From Emergencia sp. (GTDB lineage Bacteria > Bacillota > Clostridia > Peptostreptococcales > Anaerovoracaceae): DNA of 37,647 nt. Numbering within the stretch: position 1 is the first letter of the stretch; the number at the start of each line of letters is the position of its first letter. Made by a program: the position numbers and the translations under genes. This document shows, one piece after another, positions 8,263-15,364 of this stretch. The notes under the pieces are model-generated. The model did no database searches. It was given only the letters and a program-made list of their open reading frames with translations, and was not told where the DNA came from. The stretch lies in assembly GCA_022767345.1 (NCBI GenBank), contig JALEOD010000059.1:1-37647 (forward strand), in the 5' to 3' direction.

Positions 8263-9498
8263 CTACATAGCGCTCTGTTCTGACTCAAAACAGTGGTTTT
8301 TCTTCTCATAAACATGCAGCAGCACTGCGCAAATCACCACAATTGCAAGACCTGCAAGCAGCAGTATAAAGATATTGTTATATCCTGCCGCACCTTTTGC
8401 ATCCAGCCATTTCCCGCATAAATTATATAGCCACAAATCTGTAGAATATCCTACCGCGGAAGCGATTCCCATAGAGGTTCCGGTAATCTCAAAAGGCACC
8501 TTTGCTTCAGGAATCGGGGTGTATAAACCGGAGCGGCTTAATGCGATTACACTAATCAACACGATACTTAAAATCACTGCAATCGTTCTGCTTGACTGCT
8601 GATGCGGGATAAGCAGTAAACCAACAATGGTAATGCCTATCGCTATGCAAACCAGAATCAAAAACTTTGGAGTGCGGCACTTATCAAGCAGAAGTCCGCC
8701 CAGCGGCGAAAGAAATATTCTTACCACCGAACGATTTGCTATTGCAAAGGCGGTACTAAATGTTACAGACACGCCGAACAAACCTGATAAAAATGGATTC
8801 AGATACGTTGCACCTGAAATCACAATAAATAGTCCCATAACAATAAATCCATTGAGCCACGTCACCGGATGCGCCAGTGCTTTTCCAAGCATAGAGAATT
8901 TAAAGTTATCATTAGATTCTAAACCCTTTACATCCTTCACAAGCACCATGATTAAAACAGCCACTATGGCAATTACAACCGCGAAAATTGTGGTTACATA
9001 CCTGAATCCCAGTGTTTCCGCAAACTGTGACAGCGCCGCCAAAACACCATAGCTCATAATTGCTCCCACAATCGCTGCGCACATTTCAAAGAATCCAAAC
9101 ATTTTTCCTTCTGCGTTTTCATCAGCCTGCGCGCGAACCAGCTTCAAATATGCCGACCAGTGGATAAAGGTTGTCGATACGCCAAACCCAAGGTAACATC
9201 CAATTAACACCGTGTAGTTCGGTGCAAAGGTCATAAGAACTCCCAGTCCCGCGGTCAAAAGCTGTGAAATTACAACCAGCTTTTTAGGCGAAAATTTATC
9301 TGCAAGAATTCCTCCCAGCAGATATCCCGGCGTTGCCGTAAAAGAAAACATCGTCAGCAGCATTCCCGCCTGCTGGTTAGACAAATGAAATGCCTCCAAA
9401 AATTGCGTATAAAAAGATGAGCTTAAATAAGGCAAATTATAGCACAAAGTAGACAGGGTCAGTAAGAACACGATGAAATACTTTCTTCGATCTTTCAA
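8263..9498 (-). CDS. Major facilitator superfamily transporter
   Basis: This is a protein of about 411 residues with 12 predicted membrane segments and typical MFS loops. GGILADKFSPKKLVV (loop 2-3, a variant of the GxLaDrxGrk motif) is followed by a long hydrophilic centre near residue 195-205. I prefer the TTG start at 9498, eight bases after AAGGAG; the GTG at 9507 would overlap that site. It is the first gene of an operon with the amidohydrolase and SSS symporter, and diverges from an XRE regulator. The direction of transport and the substrate are unknown. Confidence 0.85.
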   Translation of the reverse strand: MKDRRKYFIVFLLTLSTLCYNLPYLSSSFYTQFLEAFHLSNQQAGMLLTMFSFTATPGYLLGGILADKFSPKKLVVISQLLTAGLGVLMTFAPNYTVLIGCYLGFGVSTTFIHWSAYLKLVRAQADENAEGKMFGFFEMCAAIVGAIMSYGVLAALSQFAETLGFRYVTTIFAVVIAIVAVLIMVLVKDVKGLESNDNFKFSMLGKALAHPVTWLNGFIVMGLFIVISGATYLNPFLSGLFGVSVTFSTAFAIANRSVVRIFLSPLGGLLLDKCRTPKFLILVCIAIGITIVGLLLIPHQQSSRTIAVILSIVLISVIALSRSGLYTPIPEAKVPFEITGTSMGIASAVGYSTDLWLYNLCGKWLDAKGAAGYNNIFILLLAGLAIVVICAVLLHVYEKKNHCFESEQSAM

Positions 9499-9529
9499 GA
9501 TAATCACTCCTTATAATAAATTTTCTATC

Positions 9530-9558
9530 ATTATAAAGAACTTCTTTTTCCTTTTCAA
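9530..9558 (-). promoter_or_regulatory. Promoter of the MFS-amidohydrolase-SSS operon
   Basis: On the minus strand TTGAAA (9553-9558) and TATAAT (9530-9535) are 17 bp apart. It lies back-to-back with the promoter of the XRE gene in a 216-bp divergent region, a common layout for a local regulator. Confidence 0.7.
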
Positions 9559-9609
9559 AAAACAGTATTTTCATTTTACGGTCATTTTCCGCACTTTTTT
9601 CCAACGACA

Positions 9610-9639
9610 TTGGATTTTTTACATAAAATATGCTATACT
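9610..9639 (+). promoter_or_regulatory. Promoter of the XRE-family regulator
   Basis: TTGGAT (9610-9615) and TATACT (9634-9639) are 18 bp apart, about 75 bp before the chosen start codon. Confidence 0.65.
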
Positions 9640-9714
9640 AATAAAAAACTTTACGAGTTTCACTTTATTTCAGAGAAAAAAGCAATTATATGAAACCCTT
9701 TGCGGAGGTGCAGC

Positions 9715-10416
9715 ATGGAGGAAATGATACGCAATGTCATCGGACAACGTATTCGGTACTATCGAAAGCAAAAACACTACAGCCTGGCAGAATTTGCTCT
9801 GCTGATTAACAAAAGTAAATCTTCCCTGTCTAAATACGAAAGGGGCGAAGTATCAATTGATGTGGAAACACTCATCGTCATTGCCCGAAATCTTGAAATC
9901 TCGGTTTCACAGCTTCTTGACATGGACTATTTATCTTCAGCAGATTATTTTGCGCAGGATATCTGCGATTCCTCTCAGGCGCAGAAAATCTACTACGTAT
10001 ATGTTCCGTCCTTTGTTCAAAAGAAAAGCAAAGAGGTTAATATCCTTACTATAAATCAAGAAAGAGCTGTCTTTTACGGACGTGTATCTGACCTTACCGA
10101 TTTTGCAAAATGCGCCTATTACTATACCGGCACCGTACAGAATTTTGACTCCTCCCAAAGGATTTTTCTTACCAATGCGACCAATCAGAACGACCTAATC
10201 GTTCTTGATCTTACCAGCACTTTGGGTACATCCTCAACCATTATAGGACTGTTCTTCAGTCTTTCCTTCGGTCGCTATGAGCCATTTGTAAGTAAATGCA
10301 TTGCAACAGAACGTCCTCTGTCTGATTTCAAGGAAGCTGCCGCCCTTACTGCACCAACGCGAGATGAAATTAATCATCTGAAGAAAAATCATATATTTAA
10401 AATTCTGCAAACCTAA
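9715..10416 (+). CDS. XRE/Cro-CI-type HTH transcriptional regulator with a large unknown C-terminal domain
   Basis: This protein has 233 residues. Residues about 9-64 form a classic XRE helix-turn-helix (GQRIRYYRKQKHYSLAEFA, then KSKSSLSKYERGEVSIDVET). The remaining ~165 residues have no recognised motif and may sense a ligand. The ATG at 9715 follows GGAGG by six bases; an earlier ATG at 9700 overlaps that site. Divergence from the MFS/amidohydrolase/SSS operon suggests it controls that operon and probably itself. A convergent terminator separates it from the sigma54 activator. Confidence 0.85.
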   Translation: MEEMIRNVIGQRIRYYRKQKHYSLAEFALLINKSKSSLSKYERGEVSIDVETLIVIARNLEISVSQLLDMDYLSSADYFAQDICDSSQAQKIYYVYVPSFVQKKSKEVNILTINQERAVFYGRVSDLTDFAKCAYYYTGTVQNFDSSQRIFLTNATNQNDLIVLDLTSTLGTSSTIIGLFFSLSFGRYEPFVSKCIATERPLSDFKEAAALTAPTRDEINHLKKNHIFKILQT

Positions 10417-10420
10417 AGAA

Positions 10421-10468
10421 CACCCCTTCTGTTAGCTGTTTCATATGACTGACAAAAGGGGGTATTTT
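10421..10468. terminator. Terminator between the XRE gene and the sigma54 activator
   Basis: An imperfect hairpin of ACCCCTTCTGT-like and ACAAAAGGGGGT arms, followed by TATTTTAT, lies in the 62-bp gap between two convergent genes. It can serve the plus strand clearly and perhaps both. Confidence 0.6.
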
Positions 10469-10478
10469 ATATGTTTTT

Positions 10479-12236
10479 CTATTTCAGTCCCAGCTCCGCC
10501 AGACGTCTGTAATACGTCGAACGGCTGAGTCCCAGCACTTCTGCAGCCTTTTCTTTGCCTTCTGCCGAGTTCCCGTAAATGCTGAAAGCCTGCTCGATAT
10601 AATACGCCTCAATATCCTTCAGAGGTCTCAACTGTACGTGACCACCTCTGCCTGCGTAATTTGCGATTTTCTGCGGCAGATTTTCCACCTTAATGACCGA
10701 TTCGCTGCAGTCGTTGACCGCATATTCCACTGCGTTCTGCAGTTCCCGGATATTGCCGGGCCACGGATAGCTGCACAAAATTTCTTTCGCGCTGCTGTCC
10801 CATCCTTTGATTTCTTTCCCCAACAGAAAATTGTATTTTTCCAAAAAAGAGGTCAGCAGCAGAGGAATGTCCGAAGGTCTTTCCTTCAATTCCGGGATGT
10901 ACAGCGGAATAACACTGAGACGGTAGTACAGATCCTCGCGAAAACTGCCGTCTTTTATCATCGATTCCAAATCTCTGTTTGTCGCGGAAATAATGCGGAT
11001 ATCTACCTCCCGGTATTCGCTTGCGCCTACCGGCTGTATCCGCTTTTCCTGAATTGCCCGAAGGAGCTTGGGCTGCAGGTGCAGCGGCATTTCCCCGATT
11101 TCATCCAGGAACAAAGTTCCTTTGTTTGCCAGCTCGAATTTACCCACCTGACCGCCTTTCATAGAACCCGTAAAGGCCCCTTCTTTGTGGCCGAAAAGTT
11201 CACTTTCCAGCAAATTCTCCGGAATCGCCGCGCAGTTGATTGCGACAAAAGGTCCCTTGGCATTCATGCTGGAATTGTGAATCGCTCTGGCAAAGAGTTC
11301 CTTTCCTGTGCCGCTTTTGCCCGTAATCATAATGTTAGACGGACCTTTTGCAAAGTGCACCGCCGATTTTTTCGCTTTCATAATTGCGCTGCTTTCTCCC
11401 AGAATATCGCTGAACTCCTCGCTGTAGTCATTATCTTTCAGGGTCTTAACGTATTTGTAAATATCCGAACTGTTTTTAAACAGCAGCACGCCGCCTGCGT
11501 ATTCCTGCTCCACCATGACCGGTTTAAACTGCAGCACATAGTTCACCTTTTTATAAGTAATTACAATTTTATCCGCAGTCTTCTTCGCCAGACACTCCTT
11601 TATAAATGGCTTCAGCTTGCTGTCAGAGATAACCGTGTATAAATCCTCCAAAGTATTGACGGTACTGCGCGCGCAAAACAAAGTCCGAAACATGGCATTC
11701 TTATAGATTACAGTGCCGTCATAGGCGATATTGAGCACTGCTTCGTCCAGCGATTCCACCGTCAGACGGGTTCTTTCATTGACCGTCTGCAGTTCACGCT
11801 TTGCAAAAGTTTCCCCGACTTTTGCCGCCAGCATGTTGGACAGATGCTCGATAAACTTCGTCAGCTGATCGTATTTCTTGTGGAGCAGTTCTTTCCCGAA
11901 CGCATCAAAAGAAAACAGACCGATTCCGCCGATGATTTCATCCCCATAAATCATCGGAAATGCCAGAATGGAATTGATATTGCACTGATTTTCGCACTTT
12001 GCGCAGGCAGGATTTTCCGATTTATTATCCCGCAAAAAAATCGGTCGTCTTTCCGCCACGCACTTTCTCACAATAGAATGCTCCGACAGAACGCTTTTAT
12101 TCTCTACCTGTTCCAGATTGCTGTCTCCCAGCACATTCCCGTCTCTGTCGCAAATGATAACCTCCAGGTCAGTGGCCATCGCAACCACATTGGTCGTTTC
12201 CGCAATAAACTCTCTGATACACTTTAAGTCAATCAT
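10479..12236 (-). CDS. Sigma54-dependent transcriptional activator (GAF/PAS-like sensor, AAA+, Fis HTH)
   Basis: This is a 585-residue bacterial enhancer-binding protein. Residues about 1-140 look like a GAF-type sensor and include a cysteine cluster C78-x2-C81-x3-C85. A PAS-like segment (about 155-265) follows. The AAA+ core has Walker A GKSGTGKE (306-313), the sigma54-contacting loop GAFTGS (353-358) and Walker [13 protein letters not shown] Fis-type helix-turn-helix ends the protein ([22 protein letters not shown]). I chose the ATG at 12236 after AGGAAGG; a TTG at 12266 lies too close to the -10 box. Such regulators often control adjacent amino-acid catabolism genes. The neighbours are now broken remnants of a permease and an ornithine cyclodeaminase, so its local targets may be lost. 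Confidence 0.92.
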   Translation of the reverse strand: MIDLKCIREFIAETTNVVAMATDLEVIICDRDGNVLGDSNLEQVENKSVLSEHSIVRKCVAERRPIFLRDNKSENPACAKCENQCNINSILAFPMIYGDEIIGGIGLFSFDAFGKELLHKKYDQLTKFIEHLSNMLAAKVGETFAKRELQTVNERTRLTVESLDEAVLNIAYDGTVIYKNAMFRTLFCARSTVNTLEDLYTVISDSKLKPFIKECLAKKTADKIVITYKKVNYVLQFKPVMVEQEYAGGVLLFKNSSDIYKYVKTLKDNDYSEEFSDILGESSAIMKAKKSAVHFAKGPSNIMITGKSGTGKELFARAIHNSSMNAKGPFVAINCAAIPENLLESELFGHKEGAFTGSMKGGQVGKFELANKGTLFLDEIGEMPLHLQPKLLRAIQEKRIQPVGASEYREVDIRIISATNRDLESMIKDGSFREDLYYRLSVIPLYIPELKERPSDIPLLLTSFLEKYNFLLGKEIKGWDSSAKEILCSYPWPGNIRELQNAVEYAVNDCSESVIKVENLPQKIANYAGRGGHVQLRPLKDIEAYYIEQAFSIYGNSAEGKEKAAEVLGLSRSTYYRRLAELGLK

Positions 12237-12268
12237 AGCCCGCACCTTCCTTCCGCCGATTTGCAAAA

Positions 12269-12297
12269 ATTATATCATTTTTTCAGGACATATACAA
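12269..12297 (-). promoter_or_regulatory. Promoter of the sigma54 activator gene
   Basis: On the minus strand TTGTAT (12292-12297) and TATAAT (12269-12274) are 17 bp apart. The predicted start point near 12262 supports the ATG at 12236 as the real start codon. Confidence 0.75.
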
Positions 12298-12317
12298 TAA
12301 AAGGAGCGAAATGAATG

Positions 12318-12360
12318 AAAACTGCCTGCACAGGCGGTGATTTTCCGCTCATGCAGGCAG
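12318..12360 (-). terminator. Terminator of the truncated permease gene
   Basis: CTGCCTGCA (12322-12330) and TGCAGGCAG (12352-12360) form a 9-bp stem with further inner pairing. On the minus strand a TTTT run follows. It sits directly downstream of the permease remnant. Confidence 0.75.
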
Positions 12361-12375
12361 CCAGTATTTTACGAT

Positions 12376-12840
12376 TTAGAACGGTCCATATCCCGTCAGC
12401 ACCGCTATCGTCAGAACGATGCAAACCCAAACAGACCACATCAGCACAAGAGGCAGCGCGAATTCAAACCATTTTTTAAAGGATACGCCCGCCAGTCCCA
12501 AGGACGCCATCAGAATCGGGTGTACCGGCGTAATCATGTTCCAGAATCCATCTCCGCATTCAAAGGCGAGAACTGCTGTCTGTCTGGAAATGCCAAGCAC
12601 ATCGGCAAGAGCCGACATAATCGGCATGACTACAACAGCCTGTCCCGATGAAGACGGAATGATAAAGTTTACGATACCCTGCGACAAGTACATGCCCCAA
12701 GCCGCAACGACCTTCGGCAGGTGACTCAGCGGAATAGAAGTTGCGTAAACAATAGTATCTAAGATATTTCCATCCTGCAGCACAATCAGCATCGCTCTGC
12801 CGAAACATACAAGCATAACTGCAGGCGGTGAAAGACCGCT
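12376..12840 (-). pseudogene. C-terminal remnant of a YfcC/AbgT-like membrane permease (5' end missing)
   Basis: About 155 residues of a polytopic permease are present. The segment ARAMLIVLQDGNILDTIVY-like, then FIIPSSSGQAVVVMPIMSALAD and DGFWNMITPVHPILMASL, closely follows the C-terminal third of YfcC-type basic amino acid / C4-dicarboxylate carriers, which are normally about 450-500 aa. The first two thirds are absent. The sequence changes at about 12835 into a different gene on the other strand. A proper stop and terminator remain at the 3' end. It has no ribosome binding site and is not expected to work. Confidence 0.8.
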
Positions 12841-13204
12841 CCTTGCAGACATCAAATTTGCAAAAGGAGCCACTGTCCTTGATGTAGCGGAAACTTACGG
12901 CGGTACCTTCGTAAAGAAATTCGATAAATACATCGGCGACTTCAAAGAGTGTCTCGTCGAAAGAATCAACGATGACGCAAAGCATCACTGCGAAGCCACC
13001 GGCGCTGCCTATGACGGCCTTGAGCTCAGCGACGTTTCCGCAGAAATCGGAAATATCATTATCGGCAAAGAAACCGGCCGTGAGAATGACGACGAAATCA
13101 TCCTTGCCTCTTCCGTGGGCATGGGCATTCAGGACCTGATGGTCGCCCACGAAGCCTACGAAAAAGCCCTTGCGCAGGATGTCGGAACAGTACTCGACTT
13201 CTAA
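12836..13204 (+). pseudogene. C-terminal remnant of an ornithine cyclodeaminase / mu-crystallin family enzyme (5' end missing)
   Basis: The plus strand encodes about 122 residues ending in TAA at 13202-13204. The stretch GKETGRENDDEIILASSVG followed by MGIQDLMVAHEAYEKAL is the signature C-terminal region of the ornithine cyclodeaminase / archaeal alanine dehydrogenase family (NAD-dependent, about 320-350 aa). The Rossmann fold and the N-terminal two thirds are missing. A strong terminator follows. Its broken end meets the broken end of the permease at about 12830-12850, so one rearrangement removed both 5' ends. Confidence 0.8.
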
Positions 13205-13220
13205 AAGATTCTGTTTATAA

Positions 13221-13258
13221 AAACAGCCGCCCTTTTTGTAAAGGCGGCTGTTTGTTTT
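13221..13258 (+). terminator. Terminator of the ornithine cyclodeaminase remnant
   Basis: AAACAGCCGCC (13221-13231) and GGCGGCTGTTT (13243-13253) form a perfect 11-bp stem followed by GTTTTG. It is symmetrical enough to act on both strands, and also lies just downstream of the Fic gene stop at 13290. Confidence 0.9.
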
Positions 13259-13289
13259 GCTTATGCTCAGCTTGTTTTCCACTATCTGT

Positions 13290-14225
13290 CTAAAACTGTC
13301 TCCAGCACTGTTCTTTAAAAAATTGTTTTAGTTCATCTTCGCGCATTCCCTCATAATAAGAAACCAACAACCTTTTAAACTCTTCTACTTTCGATTCAGG
13401 TACAACAAGAAGACCTTCTCCGTTCTGTATCATATAATGGTTCGCAAAAATAATCGATGCGCGCTTGTTTCCATCAATAAAAATCTGTGTTTTCATGCAA
13501 TAAAGGCAAAGTTCTATCGCTTTATCTATGGAATCCATCTCCATATCCATAATCGCTGCAATATCCTCTTTAACATCGGCCTCAACGGGCAGTGGCGGTA
13601 CATAGGTAGTTCCTCCAATTGTTACCGGAACACTACGGGCACTTCCTCCATTAAAATAAAAACCTTCATTTACCATTCCCGCAATTCTCGCAAGCAAATA
13701 ATAATCCGTTTTGGATTGCAAAACATCTTTATCCAGAATGAATTCCCACGCATGTTTAAGATTTAATATTTTCTGTACATCTTGGGCTCTCACTCCATTG
13801 ACAATTCCATTCTCTAAAATAGCATCCGTCTGTGGAAATGTAGTAGAAATCCCTTCCAAAACAGCCTGGTCGTATATCAGCGACTTGACATTTGCCCGCG
13901 CAAAATCTATATTCAGCATCACTCGAGGTGATAACTCTTCTTCGCTATATCCAAGTTCAGAGAGTGCCCTGTCAATTTGACGCAGTTCCCTTTTCAGTGC
14001 CCTAAGTTCCTGTGCCTGACGGGACAGATAATCGTACTGTGTATCACTATATACATCGAGATAAGTAGATTTGTTTTTTCCGCCCACTCTCTTTCTTGCA
14101 TAAATGTATTTTTCCCCATTAATTTCCTTTACTTCGATGCTTCCGTCAAAAGGAATCAATTTAACTCTCGCCAATTTTTCTGCCTTCTGTGTAAGCAGCA
14201 CCTGAATTTTTTCATAATCGTTCAT
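13290..14225 (-). CDS. Fic-domain protein with a Gln in place of the catalytic His
   Basis: This protein has 311 residues from the ATG at 14225 (seven bases after GAGG). The C-terminal half is a Fic domain: the N-terminal-like motif LEGISTTFPQT (E124-G125), the flap region ARSVPVTIGGTTYVPP (196-211), and the active-site loop QIFIDGNKR (247-255). Fic enzymes transfer AMP or another phosphate-containing group to protein hydroxyls through HxFxxGN(G/K)R. Here the His position is Gln247, read directly as CAG. The usual Ser/Thr of the inhibitory SxxxEG motif is Gln120. The anion-binding GNKR is intact. A coiled-coil-like stretch (about 60-90) precedes the Fic domain. The gene stands alone with its own promoter and paired operator. 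It could be inactive, binding-only, or use another residue. Confidence 0.85.
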   Translation of the reverse strand: MNDYEKIQVLLTQKAEKLARVKLIPFDGSIEVKEINGEKYIYARKRVGGKNKSTYLDVYSDTQYDYLSRQAQELRALKRELRQIDRALSELGYSEEELSPRVMLNIDFARANVKSLIYDQAVLEGISTTFPQTDAILENGIVNGVRAQDVQKILNLKHAWEFILDKDVLQSKTDYYLLARIAGMVNEGFYFNGGSARSVPVTIGGTTYVPPLPVEADVKEDIAAIMDMEMDSIDKAIELCLYCMKTQIFIDGNKRASIIFANHYMIQNGEGLLVVPESKVEEFKRLLVSYYEGMREDELKQFFKEQCWRQF

Positions 14226-14239
14226 TTCCATACCTCTTA

Positions 14240-14288
14240 TAGGGTGCATTCATAACTATAATTATACAAAAATGCACCCTAAAGTCAA
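14240..14288 (-). promoter_or_regulatory. Promoter of the Fic gene flanked by a paired 11-bp operator
   Basis: On the minus strand TTGACT (14283-14288) and TATAAT (14261-14266) are 16 bp apart. A perfect inverted repeat surrounds the -10 box: TAGGGTGCATT (14240-14250) and AATGCACCCTA (14271-14281), with arm centres 31 bp apart, about three DNA turns. One arm is in the spacer and the other at the predicted start point, a layout typical of repression. Confidence 0.65.
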
Positions 14289-14505
14289 CCCCCTGCAATT
14301 TTATAATAGCCAAATTCGCCAAGGAAACCTGCATATACACGCAAATCTCTAGTGCACAAAATTTCAAATAATAGCTCGAAAGTTGTCTTTGCCCAAAACG
14401 CCTATATCTCAACGTTTTTCAATGTTTTTCGGCGTGTTGGCATTTTTATTCTGGTGCAGACCCGCACAATTGCATGGATTTCCTATTTTATAACGCCATC
14501 TGTTT

Positions 14506-15051
14506 TTATATTGATTCCCCATACCTCTCAAAGTATTCCTCTGCCAGCATGGACATTAAATGCACATCGTAGAGCACACCATTTTTCTTGCAGTTCTTTC
14601 GCAGCACGCCCTCATACTGAAACCCAAGATTTAAATATAGGTGCGCCGCCGGATTCCCCGTGTAATGATCCAGATAGACTCGTTCCATTTTAAAGTCTTC
14701 AAAACACAGCTTCATAGTCGCTTCCATTGCCTGTCTTCCGTAGCCTTTTCCACGGAGCGCCGGATCTGCAATGTAGATACGCCAGATTTCACACTTCCAG
14801 CCTTCGATAATATCCCCCAGAATAATTCTGCCGACTGGATCACCAGTTTCTTTTAGACAAATGGTATACTGGCGCATATCGTCCGCTTCGTCGAATTTCA
14901 CATACGCCTTAGTTGCATCCTCCAAAGTCTGTCCGTCGCCTATACTGAAAAACTCCGTCACCTGCGGCTGTCTTTCCCATGGGTCAAAATACTTTAAATC
15001 CTCAAAAACGCTGTCGCGAATAATCAAATCTTTGGTTTCAATCGGGCTCAT
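14506..15051 (-). CDS. GNAT-family N-acetyltransferase (RimJ/RimL-like)
   Basis: This 181-residue protein matches the Acetyltransf_3 layout. An N-terminal LIIRDSVFEDLKYFDPWE is followed by GDPVGRIILGDI and an acetyl-CoA-binding segment IADPALRGKGYGRQAMEATMKL (Q/RxxGxG/A). The motif YTGNPAAHLYLNLGFQYEGVLRK ends the fold. Such enzymes acetylate protein N-termini, antibiotics or small amines; the target is not readable. ATG at 15051 follows AAGGAAG. It has its own promoter with two repeated sites upstream. About 220 bp between its stop and the Fic promoter hold nothing I can support. Confidence 0.88.
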   Translation of the reverse strand: MSPIETKDLIIRDSVFEDLKYFDPWERQPQVTEFFSIGDGQTLEDATKAYVKFDEADDMRQYTICLKETGDPVGRIILGDIIEGWKCEIWRIYIADPALRGKGYGRQAMEATMKLCFEDFKMERVYLDHYTGNPAAHLYLNLGFQYEGVLRKNCKKNGVLYDVHLMSMLAEEYFERYGESI

Positions 15052-15103
15052 ATGATTCTTCCTTTCTACCTATGCCGTCAAAAGTCATCTCTATATTCAC
15101 TTC

Positions 15104-15190
15104 AATATATCGCACAAATCACCTTAAGTCAAGAAAAGTGTATTTTTTACATTTTTATCTGCTAAATTAGTGTTATTTTTTACACTAATT
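15104..15190 (-). promoter_or_regulatory. GNAT promoter with two similar upstream sites
   Basis: On the minus strand TTGACT (15127-15132) and TATATT (15104-15109) are 17 bp apart. Just upstream, AGTGTATTTTTTACA (15137-15151) and AGTGTTATTTTTTACA (15169-15184) repeat in the same direction, 32-33 bp apart. The second is the core of a 9-bp inverted repeat AATTAGTGT/ACACTAATT (15165-15190). They look like binding sites of one regulator. Confidence 0.5.
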
Positions 15191-15296
15191 CGCACTTAAG
15201 CACCCACATGCCCTCTCTGCGACATTCACTCTCCCCTGCACCAGCACGCAATCCGACAGCACCCCTCATTCGCCGCCCAGCTCACCTCCACGCCCG

Positions 15297-15331
15297 AAAC
15301 AAATCAGCCGCGCGGTCTGCCCGCGCGGCTG
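15297..15331 (-). terminator. Terminator of rpoBC
   Basis: CAGCCGCGCGG (15305-15315) and CCGCGCGGCTG (15321-15331) form a perfect 11-bp G+C-rich stem. On the minus strand ATTTGTTT follows. It ends the rpoB-rpoC transcript, confirming that the str operon is transcribed separately. The ~100 bp to its left hold nothing I can name. Confidence 0.85.
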
Positions 15332-15364
15332 GTTCAGTATTTTCAGCATTTCAGTTGCTGTTTC

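Noticed and set aside
10638-11642. 334-codon plus-strand open frame
   Set aside because: It is antisense to the AAA+ region of the sigma54 activator; no recognisable domain.
12560-13282. 240-codon minus-strand frame across the pseudogene junction
   Set aside because: It is antisense to the ornithine cyclodeaminase remnant and out of frame with the permease; no family resemblance.
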